Source: Symsagittifera roscoffensis (Eukaryota; Xenacoelomorpha; Acoela; Convolutidae). Taken from it: a stretch of DNA of 64,000 nucleotides. The DNA lies in the NCBI RefSeq assembly GCF_963678635.1, contig NC_087065.1:54712397-54776396 (forward strand), given 5' to 3'. Both the position numbers and the translations under genes were made by a program. The first letter of the stretch is position 1. The number at the start of each line of letters is the position of its first letter. Below, piece by piece: positions 22,533 to 32,100 of this stretch. A model generated the notes under the pieces. It was given only the letters and a program-made list of their open reading frames with translations. It ran no database searches and had not been told where the DNA came from.

Positions 22533-25147
22533 CGTGGGCTAAAAAAATGATTATTTTGAGACTGAAAAGCGGTGGTATGGGGCTGTTCAATAATTTGTTC
22601 ATAAGTATTATCATCTTGTGATTGATGTGTCATTATATGTTGAATGGGACTTTGTGATGTGGTGAGTCGAAAATTTGGGTTATGTGTGATGGCTAAATTT
22701 CGAAAATTTCGTGGGACTAGGGATAGTGGATGGTTATTTGGTAGGGGTGGTAATTGTGGTGCCGTTGGCGTTATGTCTACATTGTTATGTTCTTCGTCGT
22801 ATGTATTTTGTCGTGTTGTTATTTTTGTGTTATATTCTTTTATTTGTGCGTCTAAAAGAATTTTGTTTATAGATGTGGAAAAAATTCCAAAAAATCCTGC
22901 AAAGAGTATGCGTGCTACGCTTGCTTGTCTGTTTACTTGTGTGTGTATAGCACATGTGTTGTAGATTCCTTTTAAGAGTGAGAAAAGAAATCCAATAAAG
23001 TTAAACATTGCGTATAAAATAGTCAATTTTTCTAAGATGTAGTAGGGCCATCCTAGAAAATCAAGAATTTCATTCTTGAGTGTAACAAAGCTAAAAATAT
23101 TGATAGGTGATATATCTTGGGGACGGTATTTTTCGCCGTTTAGATATATATAATCTTTAATGTCTTTAAAATATCCGCTATAGTCTTGTGTGTAGATATC
23201 GGCAAATCCTGCGGTTTCTGCAAGTTTGCGTAAATTTTGGTCTATTGATTGTCTTTGTATAGTGTCCATTTGTGTTAATAATTCTTGGAATTGTTGTGTT
23301 CTAATGTGATGTTGAATATCTGATTTTGAATAGATTCCTATTGATTGTAAGTCTATATTTGGGTTTCGAGTGATAGCGCGAATGCTTTCTGGTGAAAATT
23401 TTTTGAGTGATTGCATTAATGTGGGATATGGTGTGAGAAGATAATATTTATTTTCATCAGGGTTTAGTTGTACTACATTGTGGCTGTTTTCTGATCCACA
23501 TGGGACTGCGGTATCCCAGAAATAGGTTCTTCGTGAAAGTGTATCCACGAAATGTACTTTATTCTTATAAAAGATAGGGATTCTTTTATAACATCGTTTA
23601 TCTTCAAAAACGTATAGTGGTGATACTTTTTTAGTACAAGTATAAAACCATAAGATGTTTCCTTCGTAGTCTAAAAAATTTGATCTATTTCCTGATAATA
23701 AGTATCCTGCGTAGGGTATTTTTAATACTGCTAGTGCAAGTGATTGTAATATTTGTGTTCGTTCTAATTCGCATAGTTGGTGTAGTGTTTCTAATTCGGA
23801 GAGTGACATTTCTTGAAAAATTCGGCTAATTGTATAATCTAGTTTCATATCTAAATGAATATCATAGTGGATATTACCGAAATATGTAGTGTTCATTAGT
23901 GATAATTCTTGTAAGCGTGTGCTTCTGGTGTCCTGAGGTTTTAGATGTCCACCAGGTTGTCCGTTGCTTTTTTCAAAATTAACTGGTATATAGGATGTTC
24001 CTTCGTTTAGAGGATGACCTGTGGCATATGGGTCGATTTTTACTTTTCCAGTGGTCATGTCGAATCCTTTTTCGTATTCAACTAATATTTCAGAGTATTG
24101 TGTTCTGTGAAGTGGATTCCTGTATTTACATGCAAGTTCTGTTTCTTGATATATTTGAAATCGTGTCAATTTATTTTCTATATTGTCTATGTTTCTAAAA
24201 TCGGAACTTAGTTTGCGTGATGGATGGACTTGTTCATAAGGAATTGATTGTATGAAATTTTTTTCGTGAAATTTTATCATACGAGCGTGTATTTTTGCTA
24301 CTTGAAATGTTGTACATGTATCTTCGGGGAACCAAACAATTGTTGCTTGTGTTCTTGTTGTAGGGTCGCAATATCCTTGATCATTTTTACAAGGTAGTCG
24401 GATTCCTTGATAGATCATTGTATTATCAGATAAATCTCGTGTGAGTTGTATTTTTTCGAGTTGTATTTTCCTATCGAAAAACATTATTTCTTGATATCCT
24501 TTATTTTTCGTGTCTGCTTTGCAGTTTGATGGGTTATTTATACCAATGTGTGGTATCCAATGTTTATCATGTAGGTCATAGGTTAATCGTCCGTGTGCGC
24601 CGTTATACGGGTATTTTTCGTCTAATTTTATATGTCCTTGGTGTCTTTCAAGTTGTGATTGATGTACAGAGTCTGAAAAAACTTGAAAATTAACTAATTT
24701 TCTTTGGGAATTTTTATTTTGTGTGATGTTTAGTCTAAGTAATTCATTTTTACAATCGTCGGGATTGAGATGTAAAAGACGTTCTATATTACTTTGATAG
24801 AATGATTCATGGTCAAGTCGGTTTTTGTTTCCGTTCGAGACTTGTGAACAATGTACTTTCTTTTCGGAAAATGTCGCTGTGAATTTATAACCTGTAACTG
24901 TTGTTGCTCGGGCTTTTGAATAGAGTGTTGCTATTATATCTGTGGTTTCTATAGCTTGTGGTTCTGTTTCACATTGTGATACTTGATTTATTGCATATTT
25001 GTGTAATGTTTTTTGTTCATTTTCTTCGCAATCGTAATGTGTTACTAATAAATCTTGTGGTCCTGTACGAGGGGAAGGGTTTATGTTTTGATTTGAGGTT
25101 ACTAGAAAAGGGAGTTGAAGAAAAATTAATAATTTTAGAATATACAT
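22529..25147 (-). CDS. env: Envelope-like glycoprotein, 872 aa
   Basis: The N-terminus has a signal-peptide-like hydrophobic stretch (residues 1 to about 18, KLLIFLQLPFLVTS). A long ectodomain follows with paired cysteines (for example Cys40, Cys59, Cys100) and several N-x-S/T sites. Near the C-terminus there is a membrane span at about 705-731 (TILYAMFNFIGFLFSLL) and a second hydrophobic stretch at about 742-765, then a tail of about 100 residues. This is the architecture of a class I or III viral fusion glycoprotein. The spacing of early cysteines reminds me of the glycoproteins of chuvirus-like viruses found in other invertebrate retroelements, but that is only an impression. It follows the AUG-less ORF and is followed by an ATGA overlap with the next ORF. 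Likely role: cell entry or cell-to-cell spread. Confidence 0.75.
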   Translation of the reverse strand: MYILKLLIFLQLPFLVTSNQNINPSPRTGPQDLLVTHYDCEENEQKTLHKYAINQVSQCETEPQAIETTDIIATLYSKARATTVTGYKFTATFSEKKVHCSQVSNGNKNRLDHESFYQSNIERLLHLNPDDCKNELLRLNITQNKNSQRKLVNFQVFSDSVHQSQLERHQGHIKLDEKYPYNGAHGRLTYDLHDKHWIPHIGINNPSNCKADTKNKGYQEIMFFDRKIQLEKIQLTRDLSDNTMIYQGIRLPCKNDQGYCDPTTRTQATIVWFPEDTCTTFQVAKIHARMIKFHEKNFIQSIPYEQVHPSRKLSSDFRNIDNIENKLTRFQIYQETELACKYRNPLHRTQYSEILVEYEKGFDMTTGKVKIDPYATGHPLNEGTSYIPVNFEKSNGQPGGHLKPQDTRSTRLQELSLMNTTYFGNIHYDIHLDMKLDYTISRIFQEMSLSELETLHQLCELERTQILQSLALAVLKIPYAGYLLSGNRSNFLDYEGNILWFYTCTKKVSPLYVFEDKRCYKRIPIFYKNKVHFVDTLSRRTYFWDTAVPCGSENSHNVVQLNPDENKYYLLTPYPTLMQSLKKFSPESIRAITRNPNIDLQSIGIYSKSDIQHHIRTQQFQELLTQMDTIQRQSIDQNLRKLAETAGFADIYTQDYSGYFKDIKDYIYLNGEKYRPQDISPINIFSFVTLKNEILDFLGWPYYILEKLTILYAMFNFIGFLFSLLKGIYNTCAIHTQVNRQASVARILFAGFFGIFSTSINKILLDAQIKEYNTKITTRQNTYDEEHNNVDITPTAPQLPPLPNNHPLSLVPRNFRNLAITHNPNFRLTTSQSPIQHIMTHQSQDDNTYEQIIEQPHTTAFQSQNNHFFSPR

Positions 25148-26271
25148 GTGTATGATAATCCTGAGTATGGGTTATAAAATGTAATGTAACCAATTGTGTT
25201 TTTGGTGTATCTGTCGTATTTATATATTACTTCAGTAGTTATAAACGGTGGTGGTAGTGATTGAGCTGTTATGTTAGGTGGATTTAATGGGTAGGGATGT
25301 TGTGTAATATTGTTTAATTTGACTGTGATTTCAAATTTTAATTGTAAACTGTTTTGTTGGAGTATTTGAATATTGTGATCACGGATATCGTTGTGAATAT
25401 CTTGGCGATATTGTAATCTACTAAGTGCCCAGTTATGAAGGCGGTTACTTTCTTGATGTTGTCCAAATAATGGTGGAGGTGCTGTGAATGTATTCCAATC
25501 TAATCTTAAAGGAATATTTATTGATGATTGTTCTCGATATCTGGCGTCGAGATTATTTGGAAAATTTAAGTTAAAGGGTAGTGGTGAAAATTGGCTTATT
25601 GATGGTGTTGATGGTAGTGATAATGTTTCTGGTAGTGATGAGGATGTTGTTGTATCCGTAGAAATATCTATGGGGTCATTGACTAAATTTGGTTCACCTT
25701 GTGTAAATGAATGTGTAGTCCAATATGGCAGTCGTGATGTTAGGTTTGGGGGGTTAAAAGGATTTTCACGTATTTGTTCAGATGTTGGTGTTGAACCTAA
25801 GTAATCTGATGGTAAGCTTGAGGTGCTACGTTGTGAAAAAAGTGTAGGAGTTTCTGGTGTGATACCAGTGGTGTTTTCTGGAGTGGTTTGTGATGGGGAT
25901 TGAGGTATATCAAAATGAACTCGGGGAGTTTGAAAATTTCTGTTTCGTCGAGGATGTATAATTTGTCTATTTATTTCTGTTGTGTTTTGGTTTTGACTAA
26001 GGTTTCGTATTCTACTTAGTTCTTGTGGTAGTGTTGGGTAAAGATTATATGTTGGTTCACTTAGAGATGCTTGTCGTTGAACTGGTTCTAGTGGTTCAGA
26101 TAAACGAGTGTGCCGTTCTTCAAAAGTGTATGGATTGTCTTGAAAAGAAATTCGTGTAGATGTTTGAGGATTTTGAGTAGTTGAAGGTGGTGTTGGATTA
26201 TCTTGGGATGATGTCGGTGAAGACTGATTTTGTGACTGTTTGGTAGCAATTTTTGATGGATTTTTGAATTG
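25135..26271 (-). CDS. AUG-less ORF, 378 codons, Pro/Ser/Thr/Gln-rich
   Basis: After a TAA at 26274-26272 the frame is open for 378 codons to TAA at 25137-25135 and contains no ATG. The stop lies just inside the env ORF, overlapping its start by 13 nt. The first two thirds are low-complexity (Pro, Ser, Thr, Gln, Asn). The last third is less biased, with Trp, Tyr and charged residues. Only one ATG in any frame (25679-25677, out of frame) occurs on the sense strand over the whole 1.1 kb. Either it is a spliced exon receiving its start from the 5' leader, or it starts at a non-AUG codon on an RNA from which env is reached by scanning. Product function is unknown. Confidence 0.6.
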   Translation of the reverse strand, partial: QFKNPSKIATKQSQNQSSPTSSQDNPTPPSTTQNPQTSTRISFQDNPYTFEERHTRLSEPLEPVQRQASLSEPTYNLYPTLPQELSRIRNLSQNQNTTEINRQIIHPRRNRNFQTPRVHFDIPQSPSQTTPENTTGITPETPTLFSQRSTSSLPSDYLGSTPTSEQIRENPFNPPNLTSRLPYWTTHSFTQGEPNLVNDPIDISTDTTTSSSLPETLSLPSTPSISQFSPLPFNLNFPNNLDARYREQSSINIPLRLDWNTFTAPPPLFGQHQESNRLHNWALSRLQYRQDIHNDIRDHNIQILQQNSLQLKFEITVKLNNITQHPYPLNPPNITAQSLPPPFITTEVIYKYDRYTKNTIGYITFYNPYSGLSYTCIF

Positions 26272-26276
26272 TTACT

Positions 26277-26465
26277 TTAGTGAGAAATTTTGTGTTTTTT
26301 ATAATATTCTTCCAAAAAAAGAATTAGAAGGACTGTTGCTAGGGCAAATGTGAGGATTGCTTTCTTTATACATTTACAGATGGTCAAAATGAGGGATGAT
26401 AAGAATGCTATGAAAATTACAAATAATAAAAAAATATCGGTTCTACTGAAAATTGTTCGTATCAT
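26277..26465 (-). CDS. Small double-span membrane ORF, 62 aa
   Basis: There are two hydrophobic stretches (about residues 11-31 and 36-52) separated by a short Cys/Lys-containing turn (CKCIKK), ending in a basic tail (YYKKHK). The start codon overlaps the previous stop as ATGA. The stop is followed six bases later by the opening of the AUG-less ORF, which is in the -1 frame, but an intervening TAA prevents direct -1 read-through. I recognise no family. A small ion-channel-like or SH-type membrane protein is conceivable. Confidence 0.45.
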   Translation of the reverse strand: MIRTIFSRTDIFLLFVIFIAFLSSLILTICKCIKKAILTFALATVLLILFLEEYYKKHKISH

Positions 26466-26692
26466 TTAGACAAGTTGTTAAAATCGTACCTGTGGATATA
26501 TTCAAGGGTTTTGGAAAGTTGGAGGAATAGTTCGAGTATTGTGTAAAAAATTAAAAAAATGTTACAAAAAATGATTAAGATTATTAGAAAAGATTCAAGT
26601 ATATCAAAAAGAAATATTATAAAAGCTTCAAGTATTGAAAAAAAATGTTTAAAATTTATAAGTATTTGAGCGACTGTTTGAGAGAAAAGCAT
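26462..26692 (-). CDS. Small hydrophobic ORF, 76 aa
   Basis: The product is dominated by Phe, Ile and Leu from about residue 10 to 58 and would be an integral membrane protein with one or two spans. Its C-terminus is more polar. The start ATG follows a TAA directly, and its stop overlaps the ATG of the next ORF as ATGA. Together with the next ORF it looks like a pair of small membrane proteins placed before the glycoprotein. A viroporin-like role is possible but is inference from hydrophobicity only. T-rich antisense DNA can mimic such proteins, so caution is needed. Confidence 0.45.
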   Translation of the reverse strand: MLFSQTVAQILINFKHFFSILEAFIIFLFDILESFLIILIIFCNIFLIFYTILELFLQLSKTLEYIHRYDFNNLSK

Positions 26693-26851
26693 TTAAGAAA
26701 TGATCTCTTGGTCGAATATTTTTTGCTGTTTGAGGCGATTTTCTAGTGTGGTCGAATTATTTATTAGTTTTTTGACAAGTGGGTTGAGTTTTGTAAAAAA
26801 TTGTTGGGGGCAGTTTTCATGGGAGGTCGTCTTTTTCTTTATTTTTGTTTG
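26693..26851 (-). CDS. Short AUG-less ORF, 52 codons
   Basis: This frame is open between a TGA and a TAA and has no ATG. The peptide is basic at first and then has Leu/Ile at heptad-like spacing (around KLNPLVKKLINN...LENRLKQQ), which could form a short coiled coil. Its TAA is immediately followed by the ATG of the next ORF (TAAATG), so translation could be coupled. It may be a real exon joined by splicing, or a chance frame. The tight junction is the only support. Confidence 0.3.
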   Translation of the reverse strand, partial: QTKIKKKTTSHENCPQQFFTKLNPLVKKLINNSTTLENRLKQQKIFDQEIIS

Positions 26852-27284
26852 TCAAATGATCCGGGGTATGGTGAGATTTTTGTACTTTAGGCTAATTAAA
26901 ATCTTCATTTTGTTACTTTAGGCTAAGTTATCAAATTTGTTTTGGGGGTATTCGTGGTCTGAGTTGAGGAAATATTGTTGATCTTTGGGTTATTAGATAA
27001 GGGAGGGATACGGTATTATGGTGATATTTATTTTAGCTGTCAAGTTGGGGTGGTTTGCTTATTTTTGACCTGGAGGTTGTAAAGTTATAGTTAGAGATCT
27101 GCCTGGAGTTCTAGATTATTCGTCTAATTGATCTTAGTTTGAGTTAGAGAAAGTGGCGGATTGGATGAATCCTATTGGTCTATTTTGAACTAGAATTATT
27201 GCGTACTTGTGAGCATGTTATTTTGAAAAATTGAAATGAAAAATGTTACGGAGGTTTCAGATTGTGAAGTATAAAATCTTAAAA
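26852..27284 (-). other. Junction region between integrase and the 3' ORF cluster
   Basis: There is no ORF longer than about 20 codons here in sense. It contains two copies of TTAGCCTAAAGTA in sense (plus strand TACTTTAGGCTAA at 26883-26895 and 26914-26926). A related TTACTTTAG recurs at 26272-26280, before the AUG-less ORF. The position just before the downstream ORF cluster suggests splice-acceptor or other RNA-level control, which is inference. Confidence 0.5.
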
Positions 27285-29198
27285 TTACTTTTTAAATTCT
27301 ACTTTCTTTAATATTTTAGATTGGGGGATGAACATTTTGTAGTTTTTACGTGGTTGATTTCGGAGTCTTGTTGTTTTTCTATGTTCAGATTTGTCTATTT
27401 CTTCTTGGGGTATTATTTGTTCGGTCATTTTTCTATTTTTTCTTTGTTTTGGAGATTCTTTATGGTTTTGTGTATTGTTTTTGGTGGCGGTTGGTTTTGT
27501 GTTTTGATTTTCGGTGGGGTTATCATTTTGTTCTGTGTTTTTCAGATGTGGTTCATTTTGAATGATTTTTAATCCTGTGAAAGAATATAATTGAGTTAAT
27601 TCGCGGAGTGCGTATTCTTTTGGGTAATAAGGTATTAGGTTGTTTCGATGTTGAACGATTTCTTTTTTGTTTGAGTCGGTAATTTTATATGTGACATCAG
27701 TGGGTTTTGCAATTATTTGGTAGGGTCCTTTTCGGAGGGGTTGTAATTTTTTAGAAATTCCTTTTTGAGTATTAAAATTAGGTATTAAAACAAATGTTCC
27801 AATTTTTAAATCGGAGGCTGGTGTAAAACGTGAATTGATTTGTTCATTTATGTTTTGTCTTTGTAATAACTTTTTCGTTATTTTTTGGTAAATTTCATTG
27901 TGTTTCTTATCTCTATTTAAAATCCATTCGGTGTGTGTACCGGAGGCTAGTTTAAGAATTTGTGGGTGATGAAAATGATCTTCATCGTGTGTATGTAAAG
28001 GTAGGTTATAACAAATTGAGTCTTTATTTGGTTGACAATAACCTTGTGCGTTTTTATGAGAATTTGCTGTAAACATTATTGGTTTGCGTGGCTTTTGGTT
28101 AAAAACCATTTCGTATGGTGACATTCCTAAAGTTGTCGTTATTTGTGAATTATACGCTAAGGGAAATAATTTTACATCTGCTGACCATTCGGTATATTTT
28201 GTATCATTTCCGTTGATGATACATCTAAGATATTCTTGTAGTGAACGGTTCATACCTTCGACTAAGCCGTTTGTCCAAGATGCATGAGATGTACGTGGTT
28301 TGTGTTTAATGTTGTATAAATGACATAGTGTTATTATTTCATTATTTATGAATTCTGTACCATTGTCTGTGACTAAAATTTCTGGTAGTCCAAATTTTGC
28401 TATCCAGTGTTCATAAAGTGTTGTATATGCGTAATAAGCATTACAATGTGGTACTGGGTTAAGTGCTACATAGTGTATGAATGCGTCAACAATTACCATA
28501 ATGTAGGAGTTTCCTTCTGATGAGGGTGAAATTGGTCCCTTAGTATCAAATGAGATACGATGATTAAAGTACAAACTTTGTCCTTTAAAATCTTGTTTTT
28601 GTGCTATTTGTTTTTGATTTGGGTAAGGTTTATTTAGTTGACATACTATACAGTCATTGCATAGTACTTTTATCCAAATTGGTGCATTTGGGAAATAAAA
28701 GTTTTGTATAAAATTTGAATATGTTTTCTCTGATCCAGAGTGTCCTTTAATATTTTGTGTATGTGAAATATTAAAAGCTATAAGAATCATACTTAAAGGG
28801 AGACATGGAACTGTAGATTCATTTAATTTGTATTCTAGAAGGTCTGTGTTTTCGTTAATTGTTGTATTATTGAATTTTCGAAAATATCGGAGGAGTGTTT
28901 TATTTCCTAAAATGGTTGAATCTGCTTTGATAGGTTTAGTTTTATATTTGTGCCATGATTTTAGTTGTCTAATTATCGGGTCAAGGTTTTGATATTGTTT
29001 CAGTGTTGAAATTGTAATTGTTTCTGTTGGGGGGAGAAAAATGTTTTCGATTTCTAATGTAGATAAGGGTATTGTATCAAGTGGGTCGTGAAGGTCAAAA
29101 ACTTGATTTATTGTGTATTTTGAATCATTTGTTTGTGGTCCTGATAAATTTATTTTATCAGTTAAATCTTCTTTTTCAATTAGTGGAAAATGGTCTTT
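27285..29198 (-). CDS. int: Integrase, encoded in the -1 frame relative to gag-pol
   Basis: The frame is open for 637 codons from 29198, although the first ATG is only at 28790 (501 codons). From that ATG, an HHCC zinc domain is visible (His10, His17, Cys44, Cys47). The catalytic core has Asp82 (FDTKGP), Asp142 (TDNGTE) and Glu178 (NGLVEGMN), with exactly 35 residues between the last two, the classic D,D35E pattern. A basic C-terminal part follows. The pre-ATG part continues the RNase H-integrase linker without a stop and overlaps the end of gag-pol by 19 nt. An AAA AAG run lies in that overlap, so -1 ribosomal frameshifting is the simplest expression model. The function is strand transfer of the element DNA into the host genome. 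Confidence 0.93.
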   Translation of the reverse strand, partial: KDHFPLIEKEDLTDKINLSGPQTNDSKYTINQVFDLHDPLDTIPLSTLEIENIFLPPTETITISTLKQYQNLDPIIRQLKSWHKYKTKPIKADSTILGNKTLLRYFRKFNNTTINENTDLLEYKLNESTVPCLPLSMILIAFNISHTQNIKGHSGSEKTYSNFIQNFYFPNAPIWIKVLCNDCIVCQLNKPYPNQKQIAQKQDFKGQSLYFNHRISFDTKGPISPSSEGNSYIMVIVDAFIHYVALNPVPHCNAYYAYTTLYEHWIAKFGLPEILVTDNGTEFINNEIITLCHLYNIKHKPRTSHASWTNGLVEGMNRSLQEYLRCIINGNDTKYTEWSADVKLFPLAYNSQITTTLGMSPYEMVFNQKPRKPIMFTANSHKNAQGYCQPNKDSICYNLPLHTHDEDHFHHPQILKLASGTHTEWILNRDKKHNEIYQKITKKLLQRQNINEQINSRFTPASDLKIGTFVLIPNFNTQKGISKKLQPLRKGPYQIIAKPTDVTYKITDSNKKEIVQHRNNLIPYYPKEYALRELTQLYSFTGLKIIQNEPHLKNTEQNDNPTENQNTKPTATKNNTQNHKESPKQRKNRKMTEQIIPQEEIDKSEHRKTTRLRNQPRKNYKMFIPQSKILKKVEFKK

Positions 29199-32100
29199 TT
29201 AGGCAGGTGTTGTTTTGTTCGTTTTTGTTGAGTGTTATTTTTTATCCATTGAGAATATGGGATTGGTTTGAAAGTTGATGTTCCAAGTAAATCAACTTCA
29301 TAATGATTATTTTGACAATCTAAATAAAGTGGGAAATGTTGTAAATTATTTATTTGTGATTGTTCAATATCAGTTTTAACTGCATATTTGCATTCTAATC
29401 GGGGTGATGTTTCGTTTTCTGCAAGGTAGAATTTTATGTTTTTGGGTATTTCAACTGTTGTTTTTCGTGTAAGTAATTCAGGTGGTGTATTTCGACTTAA
29501 GGTGTCTGGTAATGCAAGATTTTTTCCTGCAGTCCAAACTATATGTAAGTTTGGAAATTTCATTAGAATTAGTTGAAATCTGTAAACTCGGTGGTTTGGG
29601 TTAGATTTTTGTGTAAAGAGAAAGATGATTGGTTTATGGTCTGTGAATAGAACTGTTGGATGTTTTGATCCAAGGATCAGAAATTCATATTCTGTCAGTG
29701 TATATATTATGGCTGTACATTCTCTCATTAGAGTTGAGAGTCGTAGCTCTGCTTGAGTGAATAATCGAGAATTTGCTGATATGAGGTTCATTTTATTTGT
29801 ACCATTATGTGATTGTAATAGTGCTGCGCCGATGCCAAAGTTCGAAGCATCGCACATTGCATAAAATGGTTGATTAGGGTCTGGAATTGTGTTTGAAATT
29901 TGTTCAGTTAAAAGTTTCTTTATTTCATCGAATCGTGTTTGATGTTCTGTATTCCATTCGAAATTATTTTGTTGTCTAAGGATGTTGTAAAATGGTCGTA
30001 GATATAATTGCATTTTATAAACATATTTACTTAAAAAGTTTAACATTCCAAGGAATTCTTGGATTTTCTTTTTATTTGTTGGTGGTTGAAGTTTTTGAAT
30101 AGCGTCAATGCGTGATTTCAATGGAGTGATTGTTTTTCTTTCTATGTTATGTCCTAAGAATTTAACTCTTGTCAAAAAGAAGTGTGATTTATCGGGGGCG
30201 GCCTTCAGATTTTCGTTCTGAAGTATTTGGTGATATTTTTCTAAAACTTTGAACATTTCGTCTTTTGTTTGTGATTGCATAAAAACATCGTCTAAATAGG
30301 TGATTGCGTTTTTCTTGAGTATCAGTGGTCTAAAAATTTTGCTCATAAAAGCTGAAAATGCTGCTGGTCCTATGGATATTCCATAGAATAAGCGGTTGAA
30401 TTCATATTGTTGGTTTCCGATAACAAATTGTGTTAAACGTCGTGATTGTTCATCTAGTGGCATTTGATTGTATGCACTATTCATATCGGCGGTTGTAAAG
30501 TATTTGCCGTTTATTTTTGTTAAAATAACTTGTATTGGTTCAATGGGCCAATTACATTTTGATTCATCTATGAGTGAATTGAGGTATCTAGCGTCGAGAA
30601 CGATTTTTAATGATTCTCCTTTAGCTAGAATGATAACAGGGTTGATGAATGTGTTGCCTTTTGGTTGTTCTTCTTTATTAACTGGTGATATAATATTGTA
30701 CTGTTCTAAAATATCGAGTAATCTGTTTACTTTATCATGTAAGTGAATTGGTACTTTACTTGCTCTCTGTTTTTTGAAAACTGCGTCTGGTTTTAATGGG
30801 AGATGTAGTGATGAACTGATTTTGCCAACATCGAATTTTGATGTTGCATAGACTGATGAATATTTTATTAGCTGTTTGGCTAATTTTTCAAATTCGTCTT
30901 GTGTTATTTGTGAATGTTGGAAATTAAACATTGTTAAAAATTTCTGTTGGTCCTCTGTGTAGTTACTTATATTGAATGTAGGTTTGAAATATGGAGTTTT
31001 TGTGAAATAATCCGTATTTCTGTTTTCGTTACTTATTATATTATTTATAGATAATTCTTCATTAAGAATTGTAGATTGGCAAATATCTAGTAATTGGAGT
31101 ATATTATTTACGCGATAGGCTTTTTCGTGTATTGGTGATATTGTAGCGTTGGTTTCACAATATCCTAAAAGTCCTAAAGGTAATGTTACTTGGTAAGGTG
31201 TGTTGTTATAAACATGTAAGGAAATAATATCTGAATTCGAATTTTTCAAATATTTTATGGATGAGATTGTGATTTTAAAAAATTTATGAATAGGTTTGAA
31301 TTCAAAATCTGACATATAAAATTTTTGTTTGTTTTGTTCTTTATCATATTGGTGAACTTGTTTGATTGAAAAATTATAGATGTTTCCTGATAGTGGTTTC
31401 AGGTGTTTTCTTTGTTGGTTAAATATCGGATAGAATTTTGAAAAGAATGGTGGTTGTTTATTTAATCTTTGAAAAAATGTTAGGGATGTTTCTTTTGTTT
31501 TTGTATATTTATCTTTGATTAATATTTTACTATTTAGGATGTTAATTGTTGGTATATACTTCGAAATAAATGGTATTCCAATGATATTATATTTAATATC
31601 AGTGATATGGAATATTTGTTTAAATGGCTTATTTAAAATTTTGCTTTGCTCCATTGTTCTGGTAGGGAGGAGAAATAATTGGATTTTTCCGTAGTTTATC
31701 AATGTTGATCCTTGTGCTGTTGCTAGCTTACTGGAGGTTTCAAGAGGTGTTAGCTTTGGATGTAAAGTTTTTATTTCATTCCATGTGGGAATGTTTATTA
31801 TGTTTGATTCTGCTCCTGAATCAATTAAAAAATCTATTTCAAGGTCTGGTGGTTGAAATTCTTTATTTCTTGGGCTTTCTAAGAGAAATGGTATTGTCCA
31901 AATTTTTTCTTTGGGTTGTTCTTTTTGTATATTTTGGTAGATGTGGTTTGTATTCAAGCATTTTGTTTTGACATTTTGATTGGGTTGTTCTGTAGTATTT
32001 TTTGCATTTGTTTCTTGCGTTGTTGGTGTGGAATTTATGGGTGTAGTGTAATAATTTTGAAGAAATTCTGATTGATTTTCATATATGTGTGATGAAAAGG

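Noticed and set aside
26272-26300. Direct -1 frameshift from the 62-aa ORF into the AUG-less ORF
   Set aside because: A TAA in the -1 frame (26274-26272) lies beyond the 62-aa stop, so a slip within the 62-aa ORF would hit it before the AUG-less frame opens.
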